Assembly (NCBI GenBank): GCA_963675135.1
Contig: OY776124.1
Span: 23,744,066-23,808,065, forward strand
Source of the DNA: Galeopsis tetrahit
Taxonomy: Eukaryota; Streptophyta; Magnoliopsida; Lamiales; Lamiaceae
DNA: 64,000 nt
Direction of reading: 5' to 3'
This document shows positions 1 to 12,650 of this stretch, in pieces. Within the stretch, counting starts at the first letter, position 1. Each line of letters opens with the position of its first letter. The translations under genes were made by a program, and so were the position numbers. The notes below the pieces were generated by a model, which worked only from the letters and a program-made list of their open reading frames with translations, was not told the origin of the DNA and did not search any database.

Positions 1-1819
1 TGACACTATTATAGAAAACAACAACCCTAGAACCAATGTGAATTGGTAATTGTTAACTCTTTTGCAATTAGTGAAACTTTTCAAAAAGAGAGGATGAGTG
101 AATCGGAGAAAGTGCACTTCCACATTATAGTGGGATAAAACTATAGAGTTTTTGAGCACTAACGAATGTGATTTTCCGCAAAATAAAGAAAACATAAAGT
201 TTGCTTGGTCACCAAGCAATCCTACAAAACACTTCATTTTGGTATTTTAGAGGTTAAATGGCACTATTATAGAAAACAACAACCCTAGAACCAATGTGAA
301 TTGGTAATGGTTAACTCTTTTGCAATTAGTGAAACTTTTCACAAAAGAGAGGATGAGTGAATCGGAGAAAGTGCACGTTCACATTATAGTGGGATAAACT
401 ATAGATTTTTTTAGCACTAACGAATGTGATTTTCCGCAAAATAAAGAAAACATAAAGTTTGCTTGGTCACCAAGCAATCCTACAAAACACTTCATTTTGG
501 TATTTTAGAGGTTAAATGACACTATTATAGAAAACAACAACCCTAGAACCAATATGATTTGGTAATGGTTAACTCTTTTGCAATTAGTGAAACTTTTCAA
601 AAACAGAGAATGAGTGAATCGGAGAAAGTGCACTTCCACATTATAGTGGGATAAACTATAGATTTTTTTAGCACTAACGAATGTGATTTTCCGCAAAATA
701 AAGAAAACATAAAGTTTTCTTGGTCACCAAGCAATCATACAAAACACTTCATTTTGGTATTTTAGAGGTTAAATGACACTATTATAGAAAACAACAACCC
801 TAGAACCAATATGATTTGGTAATGGTTAACTCTTTTGCAATTAGTGAAACTTTTCAAAAACAGAGAATGAGTGAATCGGAGAAAGTGCACTTCCACATTA
901 TAGTGGGATAAAACTATAGAGTTTTTGAGCACTAACGAATGTGATTTTCCGCAAAATAAAGAAAACATAAAGTTTTCTTGGTCACCAAGCAATCCTACAA
1001 AACACTTCATTTTGGTATTTTAGAGGTTAAATGGCACTATAAACGAGTTATAGAGAACAACAACCCTGGAACCAATGTGAATTGGTAATGGTTAACTCTT
1101 TTGCAATTAGTGAAACTTTTCAAAAAAGAGAGAATGTATGAATCGGAGAAAGTGCACTTCCACATTATAGTGGGATAAACTATAGAGTTTTTTTAGCACT
1201 AACGAATGTGATTTTCCGCAAAATAAAGAAAACATAAAGTTTGCTTGGTCACCAAGCAATCCTACAAAACACTTCATTTTGGTATTTTAGAGGTTAAATG
1301 GCACTATTATAGAAAACAACAACCCTAGAACCAATATGATTTGGTAATGGTTAACTCTTTTGCAATTAGTGAAACTTTTCAAAAACAGAGAATGAGTGAA
1401 TCGGAGAAAGTGCACTTCCACATTATAGTGGGATAAACTATAGATTTTTTTAGCACTAACGAATGTGATTTTCCGCAAAATAAAGAAAACATAAAGTTTT
1501 CTTGGTCACCAAGCAATCATACAAAACACTTCATCTTGGTAGTTTTGAGGTTAAATGGCACTATAAACGAGTTATAGAAAACAACAACCCTAGAACCAAT
1601 GTGAATTGGTAAATGATTAACTCTTTTGCAATTAGTGAAACTTTTCAAAAAGAGAGGATGAGTGAATCGGTGAAAGCGCACTTCCACATTATAGTGGGAT
1701 AAACTAGAGTTTTTGAGCACTAACGAATGTGATTTTCCGCAAAATAAAGAAAACATAAAGTTTGCTTGGTCACCAAGCAATCCTACAAAACACTTCATTT
1801 TGGTATTTTAGAGGTTAAA
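1..1819 (+). repeat. Left-edge monomers (S S S S L S L)
   Basis: Heads lie at 1, 259, 517, 774, 1032, 1299 and 1556. Positions 1 to about 580 match 7821 to about 8383 (offset 7820), including the rare cttttcacaaaagagagg variant in the second unit and the accaatatgatttgg variant of the third. The latter variant is also in the units at 774, 1299 and 14740. The unit at 1556 starts after a divergent tail (catcttggtagttttgagg), which recurs before 4424, 9510 and 14997 and so marks a related L subtype. Confidence 0.85.
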
Positions 1820-4423
1820 TGGCACTATTATAGAAAACAACAACCCTAGAACCAATGTGAATTGGTAATGGTTAACTCTTTTGCAATTAGTGAAACTTTT
1901 CAAAAAGAGAGGATGAGTGAATCGGAGAAAGTGCACGTTCACATTATAGTGGGATAAACTATAGATTTTTATAGCACTAACGAATGTGATTTTCCGCAAA
2001 ATAAAGAAAACATAAAGTTTTCTTGGTCACCAAGCAATCCTACAAAACACTTCATTTTGGTATTTTAGAGGTTAAATGGCACTATAAACGAGTTATAGAG
2101 AACAACAACCCTAGAACCAATGTGAATTGGTAATGGTTAACTCTTTTGAAATTAGTGAAACTTTTCAAAAACAGAGAATGAGTGAATCGATGAAAGTGCA
2201 CTTCCACATTATAGTGGGTTAAACTATAGAGTTTTTGAGCACTAGCGAATGTGATTTTCCGCAAAATAAAGAAAACATAAAGTTTGCTTGGTCACCAAGC
2301 AATCCTACAAAACACTTCATTTTGGTATTTTAGAGGTTAAATGACACTATTATAGAAAACAACAACCCTAGAACCAATGTGAATTGGTAATTGTTAACTC
2401 TTTTGCAATTAGTGAAACTTTTCAAAAAGAGAGGATGAGTGAATCGGAGAAAGTGCACTTCCACATTATAGTGGGATAAAACTATAGAGTTTTTTAGCAC
2501 TAACGAATGTGATTTTCCGCAAAATAAAGAAAACATAAAGTTTGCTTGGTCACCAAGCAATCCTACAAAACACTTCATTTTGGTATTTTAGAGGTTAAAT
2601 GGCACTATTATAGAAAACAACAACCCTAGAACCAATGTGAATTGGTAATGGTTAACTCTTTTGCAATTAGTGAAACTTTTCAAAAAGAGAGGATGAGTGA
2701 ATCGGAGAAAGTGCACGTTCACATTATTGTGGGATAAACTATAGATTTTTTTAGCACTAACGAATGTGATTTTCCGCAAAATAAAGAAAACATAAAGTTT
2801 GCTTGGTCACCAAGCAATCCTACAAAACACTTCATTTAGGTATTTTAGAGGTTAAATGGCACTATAAACAAGTTATAGAAAACAACAACCCTAGAACCAA
2901 TGTGAATTGGTAATGGTTAACTCTTTTGCAATTAGTGAAACTTTTTAAAAAGAGAGAATGTATGAATCGGAGAAAGTGCACTTCCACATTATAGTGGGAT
3001 AAACTATAGAGTTTTTTAGCACTAACGAATGTGATTTTCCGCAAAATAAAGAAACATAAAGTTTGCTTGGTCACCAAGCAATCCTACAAAACACTTCATT
3101 TTGGTATTTTAGAGGTTAAATGGCACTATAAACGAGTTATAGAAAACAACAACCCTAGAACCAATGTGAATTGGTAATGGTTAACTCTTTTGAAATTAGT
3201 GAAACTTTTCAAAAACAGAGAATGAGTGAATCGATGAAAGTGCACTTCCACATTATAGTGGGTTAAACTATAGAGTTTTTGAGCACTAACGAATGCGATT
3301 TTCCGCAAAATAAAGAAAACATAAAGTTTGCTTGGTCACCAAGCAATCCTACAAAACACTTCATTTTGGTATTTTAGAGGTTAAATGACACTATTATAGA
3401 AAACAACAACCCTAGAACCAATGTGAATTGGTAATTGTTAACTCTTTTGCAATTAGTGAAACTTTTCAAAAAGAGAGGATGAGTGAATCGGAGAAAGTGC
3501 ACTTCCACATTATAGTGGGATAAAACTATAGAGTTTTTGAGCACTAACGAATGTGATTTTCCGCAAAATAAAGAAAACATAAAGTTTGCTTGGTCACCAA
3601 GAAATCCTACAAAACACTTCATTTTGGTATTTTAGAGGTTAAATGGCACTATTATAGAAAACAACAACCCTAGAACTAATGTGAATTGGTAATGGTTAAC
3701 TCTTTTGCAATTAGTGAAACTTTTCAAAAAGAGAGGATGAGTGAATCGGAGAAAGTGCACGTTCACATTATAGTGGGATAAACTATAGAATTTTTTAGCA
3801 CTAACGAATGTGATTTTCCGCAAAATAAAGAAAACATAAAGTTTGCTTGGTCACCAAGCAATCCTACAAAACACTTCATTTAGGTATTTTAGAGGTTAAA
3901 TGGCTTTATAAACGAGTTATAGAAAACAACAACCCTAGAACCAATGTGAATTGGTAATGGTGAAATCTTTTGAAATTAGTGAAACTTTTCAAAAACAGAG
4001 AATGAGTGAATCGATGAAAGTGCACTTCCACATTATAGTGGGTTAAACTATAGAGTTTTTAAGCACTAACGAATGTGATTTTCCGCAAAATAAAGAAAAC
4101 ATAAAGTTTGCTTGGTCACCAAGCAATCCTACAAAACACTTCATTTTGGTATTTTAGTGGTTAAATGGCACTATTATAGAAAACAACAACCCTAGAACCA
4201 ATGTGAATTGGTAATTGTTAACTCTTTTGCAATTAGTGAAACTTTTCAAAATGAGAGGACGATTGAATCGGAGAAAGTGCACTTCCACATTATAGTGGGA
4301 TAAAACTATAGAGTTTTTTAGCACTAACGAATGTGATTTTCCGCAAAAGAAAGAAAACATAAAGTTTGCTTGGTCACCAAGAAATCATACAAAACACTTC
4401 ATCTTGGTAGTTTTGAGGTTAAA
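1820..4423 (+). repeat. HOR of 10 shared monomers, copy 1 (period 2867 bp)
   Basis: Unit heads at 1820, 2077, 2342, 2600, 2857, 3121, 3386, 3644, 3901 and 4166 are all repeated exactly 2867 bp to the right. Private variants confirm common descent: atttttatagc near 1967, cattattgtggg near 2723, a 1-bp deletion giving agaaacataaag near 3053, tggctttataaac at 3901, and gaggacgattg near 4255. Similarity begins slightly to the left, about 1690, inside the preceding L unit, and ends near 4380. Confidence 0.92.
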
Positions 4424-4686
4424 TGGCACTATAAACGAGTTATAGAAAACAACAACCCTAGAACCAATGTGAATTGGTAATGGTTAACTCTTTTGTAGTT
4501 AGTGAAACTTTTCAAAAAGAGAGAATGTGTGAATCGGAGAAAGTGCACTTCCACATTATAGTGGGATAAACTAGAGTTTTTGAGCACTAACGAATGTGAT
4601 TTTCTGCAAAATAAAGAAAACATAAAGTTTGCTTGGTCACCAAGCAATCCTACAAAACACTTCATTTTGGTATTTTAGAGGTTAAA

Positions 4687-7290
4687 TGGCACTATTATAG
4701 AAAACAACAACCCTAGAACCAATGTGAATTGGTAATGGTTAACTCTTTTGCAATTAGTGAAACTTTTCAAAAAGAGAGGATGAGTGAATCGGAGAAAGTG
4801 CACGTTCACATTATAGTGGGATAAACTATAGATTTTTATAGCACTAACGAATGTGATTTTCCGCAAAATAAAGAAAACATAAAGTTTTCTTGGTCACCAA
4901 GCAATCCTACAAAACACTTCATTTTGGTATTTTAGAGGTTAAATGGCACTATAAACGAGTTATAGAGAACAACAACCCTAGAACCAATGTGAATTGGTAA
5001 TGGTTAACTCTTTTGAAATTAGTGAAACTTTTCAAAAACAGAGAATGAGTGAATCGATGAAAGTGCACTTCCACATTATAGTGGGTTAAACTATAGAGTT
5101 TTTGAGCACTAGCGAATGTGATTTTCCGCAAAATAAAGAAAACATAAAGTTTGCTTGGTCACCAAGCAATCCTACAAAACACTTCATTTTGGTATTTTAG
5201 AGGTTAAATGACACTATTATAGAAAACAACAACCCTAGAACCAATGTGAATTGGTAATTGTTAACTCTTTTGCAATTAGTGAAACTTTTCAAAAAGAGAG
5301 GATGAGTGAATCGGAGAAAGTGCACTTCCACATTATAGTGGGATAAAACTATAGAGTTTTTTAGCACTAACGAATGTGATTTTCCGCAAAATAAAGAAAA
5401 CATAAAGTTTGCTTGGTCACCAAGCAATCCTACAAAACACTTCATTTTGGTATTTTAGAGGTTAAATGGCACTATTATAGAAAACAACAACCCTAGAACC
5501 AATGTGAATTGGTAATGGTTAACTCTTTTGCAATTAGTGAAACTTTTCAAAAAGAGAGGATGAGTGAATCGGAGAAAGTGCACGTTCACATTATTGTGGG
5601 ATAAACTATAGATTTTTTTAGCACTAACGAATGTGATTTTCCGCAAAATAAAGAAAACATAAAGTTTGCTTGGTCACCAAGCAATCCTACAAAACACTTC
5701 ATTTAGGTATTTTAGAGGTTAAATGGCACTATAAACAAGTTATAGAAAACAACAACCCTAGAACCAATGTGAATTGGTAATGGTTAACTCTTTTGCAATT
5801 AGTGAAACTTTTTAAAAAGAGAGAATGTATGAATCGGAGAAAGTGCACTTCCACATTATAGTGGGATAAACTATAGAGTTTTTTAGCACTAACGAATGTG
5901 ATTTTCCGCAAAATAAAGAAACATAAAGTTTGCTTGGTCACCAAGCAATCCTACAAAACACTTCATTTTGGTATTTTAGAGGTTAAATGGCACTATAAAC
6001 GAGTTATAGAAAACAACAACCCTAGAACCAATGTGAATTGGTAATGGTTAACTCTTTTGAAATTAGTGAAACTTTTCAAAAACAGAGAATGAGTGAATCG
6101 ATGAAAGTGCACTTCCACAGTATAGTGGGTTAAACTATAGAGTTTTTGAGCACTAACGAATGCGATTTTCCGCAAAATAAAGAAAACATAAAGTTTGCTT
6201 GGTCACCAAGCAATCCTACAAAACACTTCATTTTGGTATTTTAGAGGTTAAATGACACTATTATAGAAAACAACAACCCTAGAACCAATGTGAATTGGTA
6301 ATTGTTAACTCTTTTGCAATTAGTGAAACTTTTCAAAAAGAGAGGATGAGTGAATCGGAGAAAGTGCACTTCCACATTATAGTGGGATAAAACTATAGAG
6401 TTTTTGAGCACTAACGAATGTGATTTTCCGCAAAATAAAGAAAACATAAAGTTTGCTTGGTCACCAAGCAATCCTACAAAACACTTCATTTTGGTATTTT
6501 AGAGGTTAAATGGCACTATTATAGAAAACAACAACCCTAGAACTAATGTGAATTGGTAATGGTTAACTCTTTTGCAATTAGTGAAACTTTTCAAAAAGAG
6601 AGGATGAGTGAATCGGAGAAAGTGCACGTTCACATTATAGTGGGATAAACTATAGAATTTTTTAGCACTAACGAATGTGATTTTCCGCAAAATAAAGAAA
6701 ACATAAAGTTTGCTTGGTCACCAAGCAATCCTACAAAACACTTCATTTAGGTATTTTAGAGGTTAAATGGCTTTATAAACGAGTTATAGAAAACAACAAC
6801 CCTAGAACCAATGTGAATTGGTAATGGTGAAATCTTTTGAAATTAGTGAAACTTTTCAAAAACAGAGAATGAGTGAATCGATGAAAGTGCACTTCCACAT
6901 TATAGTGGGTTAAACTATAGAGTTTTTGAGCACTAACGAATGTGATTTTCCGCAAAATAAAGAAAACATAAAGTTTGCTTGGTCACCAAGCAATCCTACA
7001 AAACACTTCATTTTGGTATTTTAGTGGTTAAATGGCACTATTATAGAAAACAACAACCCTAGAACCAATGTGAATTGGTAATTGTTAACTCTTTTGCAAT
7101 TAGTGAAACTTTTCAAAATGAGAGGACGATTGAATCGGAGAAAGTGCACTTCCACATTATAGTGGGATAAAACTATAGAGTTTTTTAGCACTAACGAATG
7201 TGATTTTCCGCAAAAGAAAGAAAACATAAAGTTTGCTTGGTCACCAAGCAATCCTACAAAACACTTCATTTTGGTATTTTAGAGGTTAAA
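4687..7290 (+). repeat. HOR of 10 shared monomers, copy 2 (period 2867 bp)
   Basis: This is the second copy of the block at 1820-4423, with the same private variants at +2867. A few differences arose afterwards: cacagtatag near 6118 here against cacattatag in copy 1, and aagcaatcc near 6469 against aagaaatcc near 3602. The eleventh monomer of the period differs (4424 is the catcttggtag-linked L subtype; 7291 is an ordinary L unit), so the right breakpoint lies near 4380 / 7247. Confidence 0.92.
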
Positions 7291-8336
7291 TGGCACTATA
7301 AACGAGTTATAGAAAACAACAACCCTAGAACCAATGTGAATTGGTAATGGTTAACTCTTTTGCAATTAGTGAAACTTTTCAAAAAGAGAGAATGTATGAA
7401 TCGGAGAAAGTGCACTTCCACATTATAGTGGGATAAACTATAGAGTTTTTTAGCACTAACGAATGTGATTTTCCGCAAAATAAAGAAAACATAAAGTTTG
7501 CTTGGTCACCAAGCAATCCTACAAAACACTTCATTTTGGTATTTTAGAGGTTAAATGGCACTATAAACGAGTTATATAAAACAACAACCCTAGAACCAAT
7601 GTGAATTGGTAATGGTTAACTCTTTTGAAATTAGTGAAACTTTTCAAAAACAGAGAATGAGTGAATCGATGAAAGTGCACTTCCACATTATAGTGGGTTA
7701 AACTATAGAGTTTTTGAGCACTAACGAATGCGATTTTCCGCAAAATAAAGAAAACATAAAGTTTGCTTGGTCACCAAGCAATCCTACAAAACACTTCATT
7801 TTGGTATTTTAGAGGTTAAATGACACTATTATAGAAAACAACAACCCTAGAACCAATGTGAATTGGTAATTGTTAACTCTTTTGCAATTAGTGAAACTTT
7901 TCAAAAAGAGAGGATGAGTGAATCGGAGAAAGTGCACTTCCACATTATAGTGGGATAAAACTATAGAGTTTTTGAGCACTAACGAATGTGATTTTCCGCA
8001 AAATAAAGAAAACATAAAGTTTGCTTGGTCACCAAGCAATCCTACAAAACACTTCATTTTGGTATTTTAGAGGTTAAATGGCACTATTATAGAAAACAAC
8101 AACCCTAGAACCAATGTGAATTGGTAATGGTTAACTCTTTTGCAATTAGTGAAACTTTTCACAAAAGAGAGGATGAGTGAATCGGAGAAAGTGCACGTTC
8201 ACATTATAGTGGGATAAACTATAGATTTTTTTAGCACTAACGAATGTGATTTTCCGCAAAATAAAGAAAACATAAAGTTTGCTTGGTCACCAAGCAATCC
8301 TACAAAACACTTCATTTTGGTATTTTAGAGGTTAAA
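7291..8336 (+). repeat. Monomers L L S S leading to the damaged unit
   Basis: Heads lie at 7291, 7556, 7821 and 8079. The units at 7821 and 8079 are the copy of window positions 1-516 (offset 7820), sharing cttttcacaaaagagagg. The L unit at 7556 has a small private change, gttatataaaac, in its head. Nothing other than satellite is present. Confidence 0.85.
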
Positions 8337-8729
8337 TGACACTATTATAGAAAACAACAACCCTAGAACCAATATGATTTGGTCTTTTGCAATTAGTGAA
8401 ACTTTTCAAAAACAGAGAATGAGTGAATCGGAGAAAGTGCACTTCCACATTATAGTGGGATAAACTATAGATTTTTTTAGCACTAACGAATGTGATTTTC
8501 CGCAAAATAAAGAAAACATAAAGTTTCACTAATTTGCAATTAGTGAAACTTTTCAAAAAGAGAGAATGTGTGAATCGGAGAAAGTGCACTTCCACATTAT
8601 AGTGGGATAAACTATAGAGTTTTTTAGCACTAACGAATGTGATTTTCCGCAAAATAAAGAAAACATAAAGTTTGCTTGGTCACCAAGCAATCCTACAAAA
8701 CACTTCATTTTGGTATTTTAGAGGTTAAA
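8337..8729 (+). repeat. Damaged hybrid of two monomers with internal deletion and hairpin
   Basis: Two normal units would need about 516 bp; only 393 bp are present. The first unit (head tgacactatt at 8337) has lost 11 bp between 8383 and 8384, going straight from atttggt to cttttgc. It then breaks off at cataaagttt (about 8526) and does not continue with gcttggtcacc. It joins the next unit at ttgcaattagtg, so that unit lacks its head. The joint holds a short inverted sequence making a hairpin (8520-8552). This is the clearest rearrangement scar in the window. Confidence 0.9.
8520..8552. repeat. Perfect inverted repeat at rearrangement junction (15-bp arms, 3-nt loop)
   Basis: The left arm aaagtttcactaatt (8520-8534) is the exact reverse complement of the right arm aattagtgaaacttt (8538-8552), with tgc between. 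The right arm is normal satellite sequence. The left arm is normal only in its first seven bases (aaagttt, from cataaagtttgc); the remainder is an inverted copy of the neighbouring sequence. I infer a fold-back template switch primed at the aaagttt microhomology. Confidence 0.93.
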
Positions 8730-9772
8730 TGGCACTATAAACGAGTTATAGAAAACAACAACCCTAGAACCAATGTGAATTGGTAATGGTTAACTCTTTT
8801 GAAATTAGTGAAACTTTTCAAAAACAGAGAATGAGTGAATCGATGAAAGTGCACTTCCACATTATAGTGGGTTAAACTATAGAGTTTTTGAGCACTAACG
8901 AATGCGATTTTCCGCAAAATAAAGAAAACATAAAGTTTGCTTGGTCACCAAGCAATCCTACAAAACATTTCATTTTGGTATTTTAGAGGTTAAATGACAC
9001 TATTATAGAAAACAACAACCCTAGAACCAATGTGAATTGGTAATTGTTAACTCTTTTGCAATTAGTGAAACTTTTCAAAAAGAGAGGATGAGTGAATCGG
9101 AGAAAGTGCACTTCCACATTATAGTGGGATAAAACTATAGAGTTTTTGAGCACTAACGAATGTGATTTTCCGCAAAATAAAGAAAACATAAAGTTTGCTT
9201 GGTCACCAAGCAATCCTACAAAACACTTCATTTTGGTATTTTAGAGGTTAAATGGCACTATTATAGAAAACAACAACCCTAGAACCAATGTGAATTGGTA
9301 ATGGTTAACTCTTTTGCAATTAGTGAAACTTTTCAAAAAGAGAGGATGAGTGAATCGGAGAAAGTGCACGTTCACATTATAGTGGGATAAACTATAGATT
9401 TTTTTAGCACTAACGAATGTGATTTTCCGCAAAATAAAGAAAACATAAAGTTTGCTTGGTCACCAAGAAATCATACAAAACACTTCATCTTGGTAGTTTT
9501 GAGGTTAAATGGCACTATAAACGAGTTATAGAAAACAACAACCCTAGAACCAATGTGAATTGGTAATGGTTAACTCTTTTGTAGTTAGTGAAACTTTTCA
9601 AAAAGAGAGAATGTGTGAATCGGAGAAAGTGCACTTCCACATTATAGTGGGATAAACTAGAGTTTTTGAGCACTAACGAATGTGATTTTCCGCAAAATAA
9701 AGAAAACATAAAGTTTGCTTGGTCACCAAGCAATCCTACAAAACACTTCTTTTTGGTATTTTAGAGGTTAAA
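8730..9772 (+). repeat. Monomers L S S L between the damaged unit and the long-range block
   Basis: Heads lie at 8730, 8995, 9253 and 9510. The unit at 9510 follows the catcttggtagttttgagg tail and has gtagttag, gagaatgtgtg and the short gggataaactagag, the same subtype as 4424 and 14997. No other content. Confidence 0.85.
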
Positions 9773-12392
9773 TAGCACTATTATAGAAAACAACAACCCT
9801 AGAACCAATGTGAATTGGTAATGGTTAACTCTTTTGCAATTAGTGAAACTTTTCAAAAAGAGAGGATGAGTGAATCGGAGAAAGTGCACGTCCACATTAT
9901 AGTGGGATAAACTATAGATTTTTTTAGCACTAACGAATGTGATTTTCCGCAAAATAAAGAAAACATAAAGTTTGCTTGGTCACCAAGCAATCCTACAAAA
10001 CACTTCTTTTAGGTATTTTAGAGGTTAAATGGCACTATAAACGAGTTATAGAAAACAACAACCCTAGAACCAATGTGAATTGGTAATGGTTAACTCTTTT
10101 GAAATTAGTGAAACTTTTCAAAAACAGAGAATGAGTGAATCGATGAAAGTGCACTTCCACATTATAGTGGGTTAAACTATAGAGTTTTTGAGCACTGACG
10201 AATGCGATTTTTCGCAAAATAAAGAAAACATAAAGTTTGCTTGGTCACCAAGCAATCCTACAAAACACTTCATTTTGGTATTTTAGAGGTTAAATGGCAC
10301 TATAAACGAGTTACAGAAAACAACAACCCTATAACCAATGTGAATTGGTAATGGTTAACTCTTTTGAAATTAGTGAAACTTTTCAAAAACAGAGAATGAG
10401 TGAATCGATGAAAGTGCACTTCCACATTATAGTGGGTTAAACTATAGAGTTTTTGAGCACTAGCGAATGTGATTTTCCGCAAAATAAAGAAAACATAAAG
10501 TTTGCTTGGTCACCAAGCAATCCTACAAAACACTTCATTTTGGTATTTTAGAGGTTAAATGACACTATTATAGAAAACAACAACCCTAGAACCAATGTGA
10601 ATTGGTAAATTGTTAACTCTTTTGCAATTAGTGGAACTTTTCAAAAATAGAGGATGAGTGAATCGGAGAAAGTGCACTTCCACATTATAGTGGGATAAAA
10701 CTATAGAGTTTTTGAGCACTAACGAATGTGATTTTCCGCAAAATAAAGAAAACATAAAGTTTGCTTGGTCACCAAGCAATCCTACAAAACACTTCATTTT
10801 GGTATTTTAGAGGTTAAATCGCACTATAAACAAGTTATAGAAAACAACAACCCTAGAACCAATGTGAATTGGTAATGGTTAACTCTTTTGCAATTAGTGA
10901 AACTTTTCAAAAAGAGAGGATGAGTGAATCGGTGAAAGCGCACTTCCACATTATAGTGGGATAAACTAGAGTTTTTGAGCACTAACGAATGTGATTTTCC
11001 GCAAAATAAAGAAAACATAAAGTTTGCTTGGTCACCAAGCAATCCTACAAAACACTTCATTTTGGTATTTTAGAGGTTAAATGGCACTATAAACGAGTTA
11101 TAGAAAACAACAACCCTAGAACCAATGTGAATTGGTAATGGTTAACTCTTTTGAAATTAGTGAAACTTTTCAAAAACAGAGAATGAGTGAATCGATGAAA
11201 GTGCACTTCCACATTATAGTGGGTTAAACTATAGAGTTTTTGAGCACTGACGAATGCGATTTTTCGCAAAATAAAGAAAACATAAAGTTTGCTTGGTCAC
11301 CAAGCAATCCTACAAAACACTTCATTTTGGTATTTTAGAGGTTAAATGGCACTATAAACGAGTTATAGAAAACAACAACCCTAGAACCAATGTGAATTGG
11401 TAATGGTTAACTCTTTTGCAATTAGTGAAACTTTTCAAAAAGGGAGAATGTATGAATCGGAGAAAGTGCACTTCCACATTATAGTGGGATAAACTATAGA
11501 GTTTTTTAGCACTAACGAATGTGATTTTCCGCAAAATAAAGAAAACATAAAGTTTGCTTGGTCACCATGCAATCCTACAAAACACTTCATTTTGGTATTT
11601 TAGAGGTTAAATGGCACTATAAACGAGTTATAGAAAACAACAACCCTAGAACCAATGTGAATTGGTAATGGTTAACTCTTTTGAAATTAGTGAAACTTTT
11701 CAAAAACAGAGAATGAGTGAATCGATGAAAGTGCACTTCCACATTATAGTGGGTTAAACTATAGAGTTTTTGAGCACTAGCGAATGTGATTTTCCGCAAA
11801 ATAAAGAAAATATAAAGTTTGCTTGGTCACCAAGCAATCCTACAAAACACTTCATTTTGGTATTTTAGAGGTTAAATGACACTATTATAGAAAACAACAA
11901 CCCTAGAACCAATGTGAATTGGTAAATTGTTAACTCTTTTGCAATTAGTGGAACTTTTCAAAAAGAGAGGATGAGTGAATCGGAGAAAGTGCACTTCCAC
12001 ATTATAGTGGGATAAAACTATAGAGTTTTTGAGCACTAACGAATGTGATGTTCCGCAAAATAAAGAAAACATAAAGTTTGCTTGGTCACCAAGCAATCCT
12101 ACAAAACACTTCATTTTGGTATTTTAGAGGTTAAATGGCACTATTATAGAAAACAACAACCCTAGAACCAATGTGAATTGGTAATGGTTAACTCTTTTGC
12201 AATTAATGAAACTTTTCAAAAAGAGAGGATGAGTGAATCGGAGAAAGTGCACGTTCACATTATAGTGGGATAAACTATAGATTTTTTTAGCACTAACGAA
12301 TGTGATTTTCCGCAAAATAAAGAAAACATATAGTTTGCTTGGTCACCAAGCAATCCTACAAAACACTTCATTTAGGTATTTTAGAGGTTAAA
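9773..12392 (+). repeat. Long-range duplicated block, source copy (offset 14142)
   Basis: Unit positions from 9773 (10030, 10295, 10560, 10819, 11082, 11347, 11612, 11877, 12136) recur 14142 bp to the right at 23915-26534. The shared private feature cacttcttttagg (near 10003 and 24145) supports a single copied block and rules out chance alignment of similar monomers. Later changes distinguish the copies, such as tcgcac and aaacaag in the head at 10819 against tggcac and aaacgag at 24961. Confidence 0.85.
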
Positions 12393-12650
12393 TGGCACTA
12401 TTATAGAAAACAACAACCCTAGAACCAATGTGAATTGGTAATGGTTAACTCTTTTGCAATTAGTGAAACTTTTCAAAAAGAGAGGATGAGTGAATCGGAG
12501 AAAGTGCACTTCCACATTATAGTGGGATAAAACTATAGAGTTTTTGAGCACTAACGAATGTGATTTTCCGCAAAATAAAGAAAACATAAAGTTTGCTTGG
12601 TCACCAAGCAATCCTACAAAACACTTCATTTTGGTATTTTAGAGGTTAAA
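10819..12650 (+). repeat. 7-monomer HOR, copy 1 (period 1832 bp)
   Basis: Heads at 10819, 11082, 11347, 11612, 11877, 12136 and 12393 repeat at +1832. The shared rare head tcgcactataaacaag (10819 and 12651), the gtgatgttccg variant near 12047 / 13879, and gcaattaatg near 12200 / 14032 are private markers of this HOR. The L/S string is L L L L S S S. Confidence 0.92.

Noticed and set aside
8332..8652. The longest minus-strand frame (106 codons), apparently two repeats of the peptide fused.
   Set aside because: It exists only because the damaged monomer lost sequence and joined two copies of the same noncoding segment.
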